A stretch of 46,909 nucleotides of DNA from Paludibacteraceae bacterium (GCA_017483945.1 JAFUUE010000086.1:1-46909); one strand, 5' to 3'; counted from the stretch's first letter, positions 1 to 8,819 are shown. The notes: generated by a model from the sequence alone, not told the origin. Translations and numbers: made by a program.

Positions 1-3
1 CGT

Positions 4-36
4 CAATCACGCGACAATCACGCGACAATCACGCGA
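4..36. repeat. 11-bp tandem array, 3 exact copies
   Basis: Unit CAATCACGCGA is repeated three times without a mismatch. The array touches the left edge of the window, so it may extend further. It is one of eleven arrays in the window with an 11-bp period but differing unit sequence. Confidence 0.9.
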
Positions 37-77
37 GAACGATACAGGGTTGGCAGAGCCCGCAACGCATAAGGCCG

Positions 78-320
78 GGGCAAGAGGGCGCGTCCAGAGA
101 CGCGACCGCGGGCGAGCCGATAAGGAGTTCTATGTCTGCTCCGCAGACTCGCGCGGCGCATTTACTCCTTCGAATGTCCATCGGACATTCTCGGTGCGCC
201 TTAATCGCTTCACGTCCCAGGCGGGGCGAAGGCGCGGGGTGTGAGCGAGAGGAATAGAACGCAGGGCAAGAGGGCGCGTCCAGAGACGCGACCGCGGGCG
301 AGCCGCCCGCGTCCCAGGTG
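78..320. repeat. Cluster of GC-rich palindromic elements
   Basis: A 42-nt direct repeat is present at 78-119 and 264-305, identical in both copies. The second copy belongs to a full two-hairpin element at 270-320 (read on the minus strand). Its 29-nt core is at 292-320, with arms CGCGGGCG (293-300) and CGCCCGCG (304-311). Its 22-nt hairpin is at 270-291, with stem CGCGTC/GACGCG and loop CAGA. In the first copy the core is interrupted after position 119 and appears to resume near 213. The intervening DNA holds further hairpins: 134-148 (6-bp stem) and 172-190 (8-bp stem, loop ATC). Two longer pairings, 122-128 with 164-170 and 155-160 with 195-200, interleave like a pseudoknot or alternative fold. 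Short ORFs across this DNA read through the repeats and are not credible genes. Confidence 0.8.
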
Positions 321-385
321 GGATGAAAAGCGGGGCGGAAGGAGGTGAGAGCGAGGGGGAGGATGATGATAAGAGGAGGGGATAG

Positions 386-430
386 GAAAAAGATTGGCAA
401 AAAGATTGCAAAAAGATTGCAAAAAGATAG
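386..430. repeat. 11-bp tandem array, about 4 copies
   Basis: Unit CAAAAAGATTG is repeated. The first copy is followed by one extra G and the last copy ends in ATAG. The array lies just upstream of the promoter for the hemerythrin/LuxR gene. Confidence 0.8.
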
Positions 431-440
431 GGATATGGTA

Positions 441-471
441 TTGCATATATCAAAAAAAAATCGTAACTTTG
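441..471 (+). promoter_or_regulatory. Bacteroidota-type promoter
   Basis: A TTG at 441-443, a 20-bp spacer and TAACTTTG at 464-471 match the Bacteroidota housekeeping promoter (TTTG at -33, TAnnTTTG at -7). The predicted RNA start, near 478, excludes the in-frame ATG at 394 and leaves a leader of about 75 nt before the ATG at 553. Confidence 0.7.
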
Positions 472-552
472 CACGCAAATTGTATAATCCCTAATTTGGC
501 ACTCAACCCAAGGAGGGGCAAAACAAGGCGGAGAGACGATATCATTAAGCCA

Positions 553-1578
553 ATGAGCCGATACTATCAGGAGAACGAGTCAATACAATTAAGTCAAAGA
601 GTTAATACTATGTATAGTTCGAAAGATAAGATGTCCACGCTGATAGCGCGGGAGCACCAGGCGATTCACATCATCGGGCGTTTCGGTGTGCCGTTGGGCG
701 TGGGCGAGAAGACGATAGAAGAGGTATGCCGCGAACAGCATATCCACACAGAGACATTCCTGACGATAATCAACTACAAGCTTGACAATGAGGCGCATCG
801 GCGCGACCTGTATGAGTCGATAGACCTGCGCACGCTCATCACGTACCTGCGTAATGCGCACTCGTACTTCTTTGAGTTCTCATTGCCGATGCTCCGACAG
901 AAGCTGATAGAGTCCATCAACCTGTCCACGACGAACAGCCAGATACCTATCCTGATTATCCGCTTCTTCGACGAATATGCGGAGAACATCAATATCCACA
1001 TGCAGCACGAGAACGAGCAGTTGTTCCCGTACGTGGAGTCGCTGCTGGACGGCACGCCGTTGGAGACGCTGTCCACAGAGGAGTTCCAGCACCAGCACCG
1101 GTTCGTGGACGACCAGCATATAGCAAGCAAGCTGACGGAGCTGAAGAGTCTGATTATCAAATACTACCCGCAGACCGAGCAGAACTACCTGTTAGGCTAC
1201 GCGCTGAATGACATCTTCCAGACGGAGGAGGACCTGGCGACCCACTGCGCGATAGAGGAGGACATCCTGTTTCCGGCGGTGCGCCAGTTGGAGAAATCGG
1301 TCCGCGCCGCACATCGCACCCGCCCGGGGAACGCGGACGAAGGGCCGGAGAAAGAGAGCGAGAGCCTGTCGGAGCGCGAACAGGACGTGCTGAAGCAGGT
1401 GGTGAACGGCCTGAGCAACAAAGAGATAGCCGATGTGCTATGTATATCGACGCATACGGTCATCTCGCACCGCAAGAACATCGCGCGCAAGTTGGGCATC
1501 CACTCGACGGCCGGGCTGACGATATATGCCATCGTGAACAACCTGGTCAACATCAACGACCTGAAAACGAACGTGTAA
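553..1578 (+). CDS. Hemerythrin-like di-iron domain fused to LuxR HTH regulator
   Basis: 341 aa. Residues 35-75 resemble the ScdA/RIC N-terminal domain (VPLGVGEKTIEEVC), but the Cys pair usually found there is replaced by LG. Residues 95-245 are a hemerythrin/HHE-like helical bundle with a full candidate di-iron ligand set: H103, H149-x3-E153, H180 or H182, and H231-x3-E235, spaced as in YtfE/RIC proteins. Residues 272-335 are a LuxR-type helix-turn-helix (LSEREQDVL, then GLSNKEIADVL, then STHTVISHRKNI). By inference it is a cytoplasmic transcription factor sensing NO, oxygen or iron redox state through the di-iron site. The start at 553 is chosen because the promoter at 441-471 lies downstream of the alternative ATG at 394. 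It is followed 14 nt later by tilS. The target genes cannot be seen. Confidence 0.85.
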   Translation: MSRYYQENESIQLSQRVNTMYSSKDKMSTLIAREHQAIHIIGRFGVPLGVGEKTIEEVCREQHIHTETFLTIINYKLDNEAHRRDLYESIDLRTLITYLRNAHSYFFEFSLPMLRQKLIESINLSTTNSQIPILIIRFFDEYAENINIHMQHENEQLFPYVESLLDGTPLETLSTEEFQHQHRFVDDQHIASKLTELKSLIIKYYPQTEQNYLLGYALNDIFQTEEDLATHCAIEEDILFPAVRQLEKSVRAAHRTRPGNADEGPEKESESLSEREQDVLKQVVNGLSNKEIADVLCISTHTVISHRKNIARKLGIHSTAGLTIYAIVNNLVNINDLKTNV

Positions 1579-1592
1579 GACAAGGCGAGAGG

Positions 1593-2561
1593 ATGCTTCG
1601 GCGAGTACAGAAATATATACGTGACTATGGGTTGTTAGAGCCCGATGAGCGCGTGCTGGTATGCGTGAGCGGCGGTGCAGACAGCGTGGCACTGCTGGAT
1701 GTGCTGCTTCGCGGGGGATATGAGTGCGTGGTAGCGCATTGCAATTTTCACCTCCGCGGGTCGGAGAGCGACCGCGACGAGCAGTTTGTCAGGGAGTTGT
1801 GCCACCGGATGGAGGAGCAATTCGACCGGACGATAGCCCTGCACGTGGCACAGCTGGACACGAAAGCCTACGCGGAGGCACACGGGCTGAGCGTAGAGAT
1901 GGCCGCGCGCGAGTTGCGCTACCGGTGGTTTGCCGAGTTGGCGGAGTCGTGCGCATGCGACGCTATCGCCGTGGCGCACCACCAGAACGACCAGGCGGAG
2001 ACGCTGCTGTTGCACCTGATGCGCGGGAGCGGACTGCAGGGGCTGTGCGGGATGCGGCCGTCCGCACCCAATCCGGAAGCGCCGGAGAGCCCGGTGCCGA
2101 TTATCCGTCCGCTGCTGTGCACGACGCGCGACTATATCGAGCATTACCTGCGCGACATACGCGGATGGGAATGGGTCACCGACTCGACCAACAGCGACAC
2201 GGGTATTCTCCGCAACGCCGTGCGCAAATGGCTGACCGACAGCCCGAAATCGACCATCGAGCACCTGAGCGAGACGGCGGAACGGATGCAGGGCTACGCG
2301 CTGCTGACCGAGGAATACATGCTGCGTGTGCGGTCGGAGATAGTGCGCGAGGAGGGCGGACGCATGTGGATAAACCTCCGGCTGCTACTCACCTACTCCG
2401 CCCCGAAGACGCTGCTATATGAACTGCTCCGCCCGTACGGCTTCCGCACGGTGGACGAGATATACGCCTCCATCCTGAGCGGGAAAGGCGGCAAGACCTT
2501 CCTGAGCGACGGCTATCGCGCCGTGATTAAACAACAGAGACTATGCGTGAGTTCGGAATAA
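1593..2561 (+). CDS. tilS: tRNA(Ile)-lysidine synthase, short form
   Basis: TilS converts C34 of the CAU-anticodon tRNA-Ile to lysidine using ATP and lysine. The PP-loop SGGADS is at residues 26-31, and AHHQNDQAETLLLHLMRGSG further on is the typical TilS adenylation-domain motif. The protein has only 322 aa and ends shortly after the GKTFLSDGYR segment. From memory, Bacteroidales TilS proteins are about 430 aa and carry a further C-terminal substrate-binding domain, which is absent here. The stop lies 19 nt inside aroE, so no remnant of that domain remains downstream. The start at 1593 (MLRRVQKYI) puts the PP-loop at the usual distance from the N-terminus; the frame is open upstream but overlaps the preceding gene. 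Confidence 0.9.
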   Translation: MLRRVQKYIRDYGLLEPDERVLVCVSGGADSVALLDVLLRGGYECVVAHCNFHLRGSESDRDEQFVRELCHRMEEQFDRTIALHVAQLDTKAYAEAHGLSVEMAARELRYRWFAELAESCACDAIAVAHHQNDQAETLLLHLMRGSGLQGLCGMRPSAPNPEAPESPVPIIRPLLCTTRDYIEHYLRDIRGWEWVTDSTNSDTGILRNAVRKWLTDSPKSTIEHLSETAERMQGYALLTEEYMLRVRSEIVREEGGRMWINLRLLLTYSAPKTLLYELLRPYGFRTVDEIYASILSGKGGKTFLSDGYRAVIKQQRLCVSSE

Positions 2562-3268
2562 TAGGCTATCCTTTAGGACATTCATTCTCTGCGCGTTACT
2601 TCTCGGAGAAGTTTGCGCGTGAGCATATCGATGCCCGCTTTGAGATGTACCCGCTGCATTCTATCAGCGAGTTGGAGCCGCTGTTAGGGCGTGTGCCTTT
2701 TGCGGGCATGAACGTGACGCAGCCGTACAAGGTGGCCGTGATGGAGTACCTGGACTCGCTGGACGAGACGGCCCGGGAGATAGGAGCGGTCAATGTCATC
2801 CGCTTCCACCAGGGGCGCCGCATCGGCTATAACACAGACTGCCTGGGCTTTATACAATCCATCCGTCCGGCCTTGCGTCCGTCGGACCGGCATGCGTTAG
2901 TGCTCGGGACAGGCGGTGCGGCCAAAGCGGTGACCTATGCGTTGCGCACGTTAGGGCTGACGACAGAGCCCGTGAGCCGTGACGCGTCGCGGGGGCTGCC
3001 CTACGAGCGCCTGACGGCCGATATCATGGCGGCTCATACGGTGGTGGTCAACTGCACCCCGCTGGGCATGTATCCGGCCACAGAGGCCTGCCCGCCCATC
3101 CCCTACGAGCACCTCACGGAGCAGCACCTGCTGTTCGACTGTATCTACAACCCCGAGGAGACGCTGTTCCTGCGCCGCGGGGCCGCACAAGGCTGCCGCA
3201 CGATGAACGGCATGGGCATGCTGTACGGGCAGGCCGAGGCCGCGTGGGAGATATGGAACAAAGAATAA
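2543..3268 (+). CDS. aroE: Shikimate dehydrogenase
   Basis: 241 aa. Catalyses NADPH-dependent reduction of 3-dehydroshikimate to shikimate in chorismate and aromatic amino acid synthesis. The N-terminal substrate-binding motif GYPLGHSFSARYF, the catalytic-Lys region GMNVTQPYK, and YNTDCLGF with the conserved Asp are all present. The nucleotide-binding loop is VLGTGGAAKAV, and the C-terminal NGMGMLYGQAEAAWEIW is typical of the family. The start codon overlaps the end of tilS by 19 nt, which indicates translational coupling. The length is within the range of compact Bacteroidales AroE proteins. Confidence 0.95.
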   Translation: MREFGIIGYPLGHSFSARYFSEKFAREHIDARFEMYPLHSISELEPLLGRVPFAGMNVTQPYKVAVMEYLDSLDETAREIGAVNVIRFHQGRRIGYNTDCLGFIQSIRPALRPSDRHALVLGTGGAAKAVTYALRTLGLTTEPVSRDASRGLPYERLTADIMAAHTVVVNCTPLGMYPATEACPPIPYEHLTEQHLLFDCIYNPEETLFLRRGAAQGCRTMNGMGMLYGQAEAAWEIWNKE

Positions 3269-3286
3269 CATAACACACCTATCAAT

Positions 3287-4357
3287 ATGACAATCAAGCA
3301 CATTGTACCCCTCATGATTGGCGCGGCATGCAGCCTCATCGCACCCGCCACATACGCCCAGACCATCAGCGACAACGAGACGGCACTCGTCTATTACATG
3401 CCGCAGACCGAGCTGGTGTTCTACATCGACTACATAGAAGAGACCTGCCAGGCCGGTCCGTTCTTCCTGTTCGCCGAGCAATATTTCGGCACGACGGACG
3501 TGGTGCAGGAGGACAGCCACCGCTACCGCCTGACCGCTATCCGCACCGGCACGCACAGCCTGCCCGACCCGGAGCGGGCGTACAAGGTGGAGCCGCGTGC
3601 GGGCATCAGCACCCAACTGCTGAGTCTGACGGACCAGGGCATTCTGCGCGGGTATAACATAGGCGCAGCCGCCGCACCGCGGAAAGCGACAAGCAAGGCC
3701 GAGACCGACCGGCAGGACGAGCCGGAGAAGCCGATGATTATCCCCATGACGGAGGAGCAGGTCAACGCCAAGACGTTGGAGCAGATGGCCGCCGCGACGA
3801 TGAAGCAACTGTTCCACCTGCGCGAGATGCGGCTGTACCTGCTGAACGGCGAGGTGGAGAACGCGCCCGCCGACGGGCAGGCTATGGAGCTGGTTCTCAA
3901 CGAACTGAACCGCCAGGAACAACAACTGACAGAACTCTTCCTCGGACGCCGCACCTACAAGCACTGCACCCGGCGCATCACCTATCTGCCCACCCACAGC
4001 GAGCAGGCCGTCATCGCCCGGTTCAGCACGGAGAAAGGTATAACATCCGCCTCCGACTCCGTCGGTGCCGAGCCTATCGTGCTCACTATCAACACACAGA
4101 AGCAGGTCTATACCGCCCCCGTCACCCCGCAGAAAGGCAAGAAAGCACCCGCCGCGTCGCAGATATACTACAACCTGCCCGGCTCGGCGCATTATGTCGT
4201 GACATGGCAGGACCGCACCATGGCCGAACGACGGCTGCAACTGCCCCAACTGGGTATAGCTATCCCGCTGACGGAGGACCTGTTCAGCGAGAAAAGCAAG
4301 GCCCCCAGAATACATATCAACCCCAAAACAGGTAACATCCAATCCATCACCCAATGA
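3287..4357 (+). CDS. DUF4831 family secreted protein
   Basis: 356 aa with an N-terminal signal peptide (cleavage after about residue 24, TYAQ). The pattern YYMPQTELVFYIDYIEET, then AGPFFLFAEQYFGTTDVV, then PDPERAYKVEP, is the one seen in DUF4831, a Bacteroidota-restricted family of unknown function. There is no lipobox, so a periplasmic or outer-membrane-associated protein is likely. It lies 18 nt after aroE, and its stop overlaps the start of the DUF4835 gene (ATGA), so the two are probably co-translated. The family assignment is from memory of the pattern. No enzymatic motif was seen. Confidence 0.8.
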   Translation: MTIKHIVPLMIGAACSLIAPATYAQTISDNETALVYYMPQTELVFYIDYIEETCQAGPFFLFAEQYFGTTDVVQEDSHRYRLTAIRTGTHSLPDPERAYKVEPRAGISTQLLSLTDQGILRGYNIGAAAAPRKATSKAETDRQDEPEKPMIIPMTEEQVNAKTLEQMAAATMKQLFHLREMRLYLLNGEVENAPADGQAMELVLNELNRQEQQLTELFLGRRTYKHCTRRITYLPTHSEQAVIARFSTEKGITSASDSVGAEPIVLTINTQKQVYTAPVTPQKGKKAPAASQIYYNLPGSAHYVVTWQDRTMAERRLQLPQLGIAIPLTEDLFSEKSKAPRIHINPKTGNIQSITQ

Positions 4358-5268
4358 GACACCTCCGACTGACACTCCTGCTATGTGCCGCCTGCGCTAT
4401 GGCCATATCCACTATGGCTCAAGAGATTAACTGCACCGTCTCCATCAACTCCGAGCAGATAGAAGGCTCCAACAAGCAGGTGTTCGAGACGCTCAAACAG
4501 ACCGTCGAAGAATATATCAACCAGAACAAATGGACCAACCTCACCTTCGCCGAACAGGAGAAGATCGAATGCAGCATGCTCATCATCGTCAACAAGGCGG
4601 AAGACAACATGTACGCATGCGAGATGCAACTGCAGAGCCGGCGCCCGGTCTATAACACCACCTACAGCACCCCGCTCATCAATTTCCGCGACAACAACTT
4701 CAATTTCACCTACCAGGAGTTCGAGCAACTGGAGTGGCAGCAGAACACCTTCACCACCAACCTGACCGCCATGCTCGCCTACTACTGCTACCTGATACTC
4801 GGCATCGACATGGACTCCTACCAGCGACTGGGCGGCACGCCGTTCTTCCAGGCATGCGAGGACATCGTCAGCACATGCCAGTCGGCCAGCATGGACAGCA
4901 AAGAGCAGAAAGGATGGCTTGCCTTCGACAGCAACCGCAACCGCTATGCGCTGATTAACAATCTGATGGACGAGGCCTTCAAACCCTACCGCAACTTCTT
5001 CTACGAGTACCACCGCCTCTGCCTGGACGAGATGAGCACCAATGTGCCCAATGCCCGTGCACGCATAGCCAAGGGCCTGCCGGTGCTCAAAGAGGCCAAC
5101 CGCGCACGCCCTGCCACCTACGTCATCAACACCTTCCTGGACGCCAAGGCGGACGAACTGGTCAGCATCTTCAGCAAAGGCACGGCCGAGGAGAAGAAGC
5201 AAGTATATGACCTGCTCATGGACATCGACCCCACACGGCAGAATATCTACGAGAACATAACGAAATAA
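4354..5268 (+). CDS. DUF4835 family secreted protein
   Basis: 304 aa with a signal peptide (MRHLRLTLLLCAACAMA...MAQ). The mature start, EINCTVSINSEQI, and the central LAYYCYLILGIDMDSYQRLGG segment match DUF4835, a conserved Bacteroidota periplasmic family whose members often sit next to recN and coenzyme A or DNA metabolism genes. The function is unknown. It overlaps the DUF4831 gene by 4 nt (ATGA) and is followed 6 nt later by recN, so the three probably share a transcript. Nothing is truncated. Confidence 0.85.
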   Translation: MRHLRLTLLLCAACAMAISTMAQEINCTVSINSEQIEGSNKQVFETLKQTVEEYINQNKWTNLTFAEQEKIECSMLIIVNKAEDNMYACEMQLQSRRPVYNTTYSTPLINFRDNNFNFTYQEFEQLEWQQNTFTTNLTAMLAYYCYLILGIDMDSYQRLGGTPFFQACEDIVSTCQSASMDSKEQKGWLAFDSNRNRYALINNLMDEAFKPYRNFFYEYHRLCLDEMSTNVPNARARIAKGLPVLKEANRARPATYVINTFLDAKADELVSIFSKGTAEEKKQVYDLLMDIDPTRQNIYENITK

Positions 5269-5274
5269 CGCCTC

Positions 5275-6861
5275 ATGCTCAGCCATCTGCACATACAAAA
5301 CTACGCGCTCATCGCACACCTGGACATCGATTTCGAGGCCGGTTTCTCGGTCCTGACGGGCGAGACAGGTGCCGGCAAGAGCATCATCCTCGGTGCGCTC
5401 AACCTGGTTATGGGCGGACGGGCGGACACACACGCCATCACCGAGGGCGAGGAGCGCTGCATCATCGAGGCGACCTTTGTGGACAAGGGCGAAGAACTCC
5501 TCATCCGCAGAGAGCTGAACCGGAACGGACGCTCACGCTCGTTCGTCAACGACGAAGTCGTCAGCATGGCCGAGCTCAAGGCGCTGAGCACACGGCTCAT
5601 TGACGTCCACAGTCAACACCAGAACCTGCTGTTGGCAGACAGCGCATTCCAAACGGAAGTGGTGGATGCTATCGCCAAGAACACCCGGGAGCGCCAAGCA
5701 TACACGGCCGCCTATGAACAATACCTCCAAGCGGAAACGGCTCTGCGCGACTTGAGGACTACGGCCGACAAGGCACAGCACGATGCCGATTACATGATGT
5801 TCCAACTCAAGCAACTGACTGACGCCAACCTCAGAGACGGCGAGCAGGAAGAGTTGGAACAGGAGGAATATACCCTGTCTCACGCCGAAGAAATCCAGAC
5901 ACACCTCTCGGAAGTCCTGGAGACACTGAGCGGAGAAAATCAGTCTGTCCTACAGACACTACGCGGACTGCATGTCGGCGAAGCCTCGCAGGAACTGCAA
6001 GACCGGATAGAGAGCTGCTATATCGAGCTCAAAGATATTGCCGACGAGGCGGAGCACCTGCTTAGTCACGTGAACGCCGACCCCGGCCGATTGGAGGAAG
6101 TGCAGGAGCGGCAGATGTTGTTGCAGACCTTGCTTCGCAAGTTCAATTGCAGCACAGTGAGCGAGCTGCTCAAGGAGCAGGCACGACTCGAGAAGCAATC
6201 ACAGCTACTCGAGCACTTCGACGACGAGATAGCGCGCCTGACCCGGGAAAGAGAGGCCGCCTTTGCAAGCATGGCAAAAGCGGCAAATGCCCTGACCCAA
6301 TCACGCCAAGCGGCCTGTCAGCCTATCGCCGAACGCCTGATAAACGACCTCGTCCGACTGGGAATCGCCCACGCGAATATGCAGGTGGTAATCAGCCCTG
6401 CGGGCGAATACACGCCGACAGGACACGACACGGTTGATTTCCTATTCGCCGCCAATCTCGGACAATCGCCACAGCGCGTGGCGGACGTCGCATCAGGGGG
6501 TGAAGTAGCACGAATCATGCTGTCTATCAAGGCGCTAACCGCTGACACAACTGCCCTACCCACTATCATCTTCGACGAGATTGACACCGGTATCAGCGGT
6601 AGCGTCGCAACGCGTATGGGGGATATCATGCGGCGTATGGGTGCCCACCGGCAAGTGATTGCTATCACACATCTACCCCAGATTGCCGCTTTCGGCGAGC
6701 AGCACTTCAAGGTCTATAAACAAGACACCCAGGTACGAACCGAGACGCACATCCGCCCACTCAACCGCACAGAGTGCATACAGGAGATAGCCGCATTACT
6801 CTCAGCAGACAACATCACCGAGACAGCCCTCAAGAATGCAGAAGAACTACTAAACAAATAA
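5275..6861 (+). CDS. recN: DNA repair protein RecN
   Basis: 528 aa, an SMC-like ATPase of double-strand-break repair. The Walker A motif GETGAGKS is at residues 29-36, a long coiled-coil-rich middle covers roughly 150-340, and the C-terminal ABC signature ASGGEVARIMLSIK and Walker B IIFDEIDTGISG are followed by the ITHLPQIAAFG switch region. This is the full RecN architecture, slightly shorter than the E. coli protein (553 aa). The start at 5275 (MLSHLHIQNYALI) matches the conserved N-terminus. RecN is cytoplasmic and acts on DNA ends. No SOS box was recognised, since the promoter must lie far upstream. Confidence 0.97.
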   Translation: MLSHLHIQNYALIAHLDIDFEAGFSVLTGETGAGKSIILGALNLVMGGRADTHAITEGEERCIIEATFVDKGEELLIRRELNRNGRSRSFVNDEVVSMAELKALSTRLIDVHSQHQNLLLADSAFQTEVVDAIAKNTRERQAYTAAYEQYLQAETALRDLRTTADKAQHDADYMMFQLKQLTDANLRDGEQEELEQEEYTLSHAEEIQTHLSEVLETLSGENQSVLQTLRGLHVGEASQELQDRIESCYIELKDIADEAEHLLSHVNADPGRLEEVQERQMLLQTLLRKFNCSTVSELLKEQARLEKQSQLLEHFDDEIARLTREREAAFASMAKAANALTQSRQAACQPIAERLINDLVRLGIAHANMQVVISPAGEYTPTGHDTVDFLFAANLGQSPQRVADVASGGEVARIMLSIKALTADTTALPTIIFDEIDTGISGSVATRMGDIMRRMGAHRQVIAITHLPQIAAFGEQHFKVYKQDTQVRTETHIRPLNRTECIQEIAALLSADNITETALKNAEELLNK

Positions 6862-6868
6862 ACTAACT

Positions 6869-7486
6869 ATGAGCTACTTACAATCCCGTGGGGACATCCT
6901 GTACAAGGAGCTAAAGGAGAACTTCGATGCCGTAGGCGAGTCGCGTGGCATGCTCATGCCCTATTATTACACCGCCACACACCAGAGAGGAATATGGCTG
7001 TCGAAAGTAAAGGCCACGAATGACGATAGTGAAACGACGGAGTACATCGGGCTCTTGCCATGGGAGAATATCAAGAAAGTACGAATAGATAAAGACCACA
7101 AACTCGTATATATCGTAGTCAAAGATATTGAGGAAGTTATCAGTAATAAAGAGGACTGCACCTCGTCCAAACTGACAGAACGAATACCTCTAACGGCCAA
7201 ACACAGAGCCGGGCAGAAAGCATTCAGCCTTCGCATGCTTCAGGAAAACGACAGTTATGACATATACCACAAGATGCATGATTCCGAGGACTATGCCGTC
7301 GTACTGCCCCAATACCTGTTCTCCTGTCAGATGTTCGATATAATCAAGAAGAGAGTCGAGCTTGAAGAGAAAGAAGAGCCCCTGAATGAATATGAATTGA
7401 ACCAACGCAAAAGAGGTAAAATCACGACTATCATCACATTTATAATAATAGTTGTCATACTGATAATCGTCGCCCTCATGTGTTAA
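6869..7486 (+). CDS. Hypothetical tail-anchored protein
   Basis: 205 aa, family not recognised. The soluble N-terminal region (about 1-180) includes a YIGLLPWENIKKVRID stretch that looks like a beta-rich domain, and a basic/acidic linker near 160-180. The last 20 residues (TTIITFIIIVVILIIVALMC) form one transmembrane helix, so the protein is probably tail-anchored with its bulk in the cytoplasm. It starts 7 nt after recN and stops 12 nt before rarA, so it belongs to the same run. Base composition is a little more AT-rich than its neighbours, which may mean faster evolution or later arrival. No function is proposed. Confidence 0.75.
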   Translation: MSYLQSRGDILYKELKENFDAVGESRGMLMPYYYTATHQRGIWLSKVKATNDDSETTEYIGLLPWENIKKVRIDKDHKLVYIVVKDIEEVISNKEDCTSSKLTERIPLTAKHRAGQKAFSLRMLQENDSYDIYHKMHDSEDYAVVLPQYLFSCQMFDIIKKRVELEEKEEPLNEYELNQRKRGKITTIITFIIIVVILIIVALMC

Positions 7487-7498
7487 CCACCCTGCCCC

Positions 7499-8815
7499 AT
7501 GCTACCGCTTGCTGAACGTCTACGCCCCAAGACACTGGATGAATATATCGGCCAGACCCACCTTGTCGGACAAGGTGCCGTGCTGCGCAACATGATCGAG
7601 AGCGGCAACCTCTCGTCCTTCATCCTATGGGGCCCGCCGGGAGTGGGAAAAACCACCCTCGCACGCATCATCGCCAACCGACTCGAACGACCTTTCTTCA
7701 CCCTCTCCGCCGTCACAGCCGGTGTCAAAGAGGTGCGCGAAGTCATCGACAAAGCCACACGCAACAGCGGACTCTTCGCCTCGCGAGGCAACGCTATCCT
7801 CTTCATCGACGAGATTCATCGCTTCAGTAAGTCGCAGCAAGACAGCCTGCTCGGCGCCGTCGAACAGGGAGTCGTCACGCTCATCGGCGCCACCACCGAG
7901 AACCCCTCCTTCGAGGTCATCACGCCCCTCCTGTCCCGATGCCAGGTCTATGTGCTCAAACCCCTCGGACGCGAAGACCTCCTACGGCTGCTCAACCACG
8001 CCATCACCACCGACGAGGTGCTCAGTACCAAGCACATACACGTCGCTGAGACCGACGCCATACTGCGCTACTCCGGGGGCGATGCACGCAAACTGCTCAA
8101 CATCATCGAACTCGTTGCCAACGCCGAGACCGAGACCGACCTGCCCGACGGCACGCGCGGCCTACTCATCGACAACAGCGTCGTCACGTCCCGCCTGCAG
8201 CAGAACCCGGTCGCCTACGACAAGGACGGCGAGCTCCACTACGATATCATATCCGCCTTCATCAAGTCCATACGGGGCAGCGACCCGGACGCCGCGCTCT
8301 ACTGGCTCGCACGAATGGTCGCCGCGGGGGAAGACCCCAAGTTCATCGCACGGCGGCTCGTCATCTCCGCCAGCGAGGACATAGGACTCGCCAACCCCAA
8401 CGCCATGCTCGTGGCCAACGCATGCTTCGACACACTCACCAAGATAGGCTGGCCCGAAGGGCGCATACCACTCGCCATGGCCACCGTCTATCTCGCCACT
8501 TCACAGAAGTCCAACTCGGCCTACCTCGGCATCGACGCCGCACTCGCCGAGGTCCAACGCTCCGGTAATCAGCCCGTTCCGCTACACCTGCGCAACGCAC
8601 CCACATCACTCATGAAGGAACTCGGCTACGCCGACGGATACAAATACGCCCACGACTACCCCAACCACTTCGTACGACAGCAGTTCCTCCCCGACGAACT
8701 GCAGGGCACGCGCTTCTGGCAACCGCAGGGCAACCCGCAGGAGCAGAAGATGGCCCAGTGGATGCAGCATCTGTGGGGCAATAACGAGGCAGAAAAACCG
8801 CTTGAAAACCAGTAG
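7499..8815 (+). CDS. rarA: Replication-associated recombination protein A (AAA+ ATPase)
   Basis: 438 aa, the RarA/MgsA/WRNIP1 clamp-loader-like ATPase that acts at stalled replication forks. It begins PLAERLRPKTLDEYIGQTHL, then has Walker A GPPGVGKT at 45-52, Walker B LFIDEIHRFSKSQQD, sensor 1 GATTENPSFEV and the C-terminal tetramerisation domain (AFIKSIRGSDPDAALYWLAR, then RRLVISASEDIGLANP). Length is normal. It lies 12 nt after the tail-anchored hypothetical, and the 65-nt gap to hemW holds an 11-bp repeat array. Confidence 0.96.
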   Translation: MLPLAERLRPKTLDEYIGQTHLVGQGAVLRNMIESGNLSSFILWGPPGVGKTTLARIIANRLERPFFTLSAVTAGVKEVREVIDKATRNSGLFASRGNAILFIDEIHRFSKSQQDSLLGAVEQGVVTLIGATTENPSFEVITPLLSRCQVYVLKPLGREDLLRLLNHAITTDEVLSTKHIHVAETDAILRYSGGDARKLLNIIELVANAETETDLPDGTRGLLIDNSVVTSRLQQNPVAYDKDGELHYDIISAFIKSIRGSDPDAALYWLARMVAAGEDPKFIARRLVISASEDIGLANPNAMLVANACFDTLTKIGWPEGRIPLAMATVYLATSQKSNSAYLGIDAALAEVQRSGNQPVPLHLRNAPTSLMKELGYADGYKYAHDYPNHFVRQQFLPDELQGTRFWQPQGNPQEQKMAQWMQHLWGNNEAEKPLENQ

Positions 8816-8819
8816 CGGT

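Noticed and set aside
4..36. Tandem arrays as CRISPR
   Set aside because: Units are 7 or 11 bp, directly abutting, with no spacers and no cas genes.
29..478. Overlapping short ORFs in the first 480 nt
   Set aside because: They read through the palindromic elements and repeat arrays and have no homology-like pattern apart from translated repeat.
394..552. N-terminal extension of the hemerythrin/LuxR gene from an ATG at 394
   Set aside because: It would start before the promoter at 441-471 and inside a repeat array; the added residues have no family similarity.
2951..4375. 474-codon minus-strand ORF opposite aroE and the DUF4831 gene
   Set aside because: It lies antisense to genes with clear family motifs. 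GC-rich codon use opens long shadow frames here; the product is a low-information, V/G/L-rich sequence without motifs.
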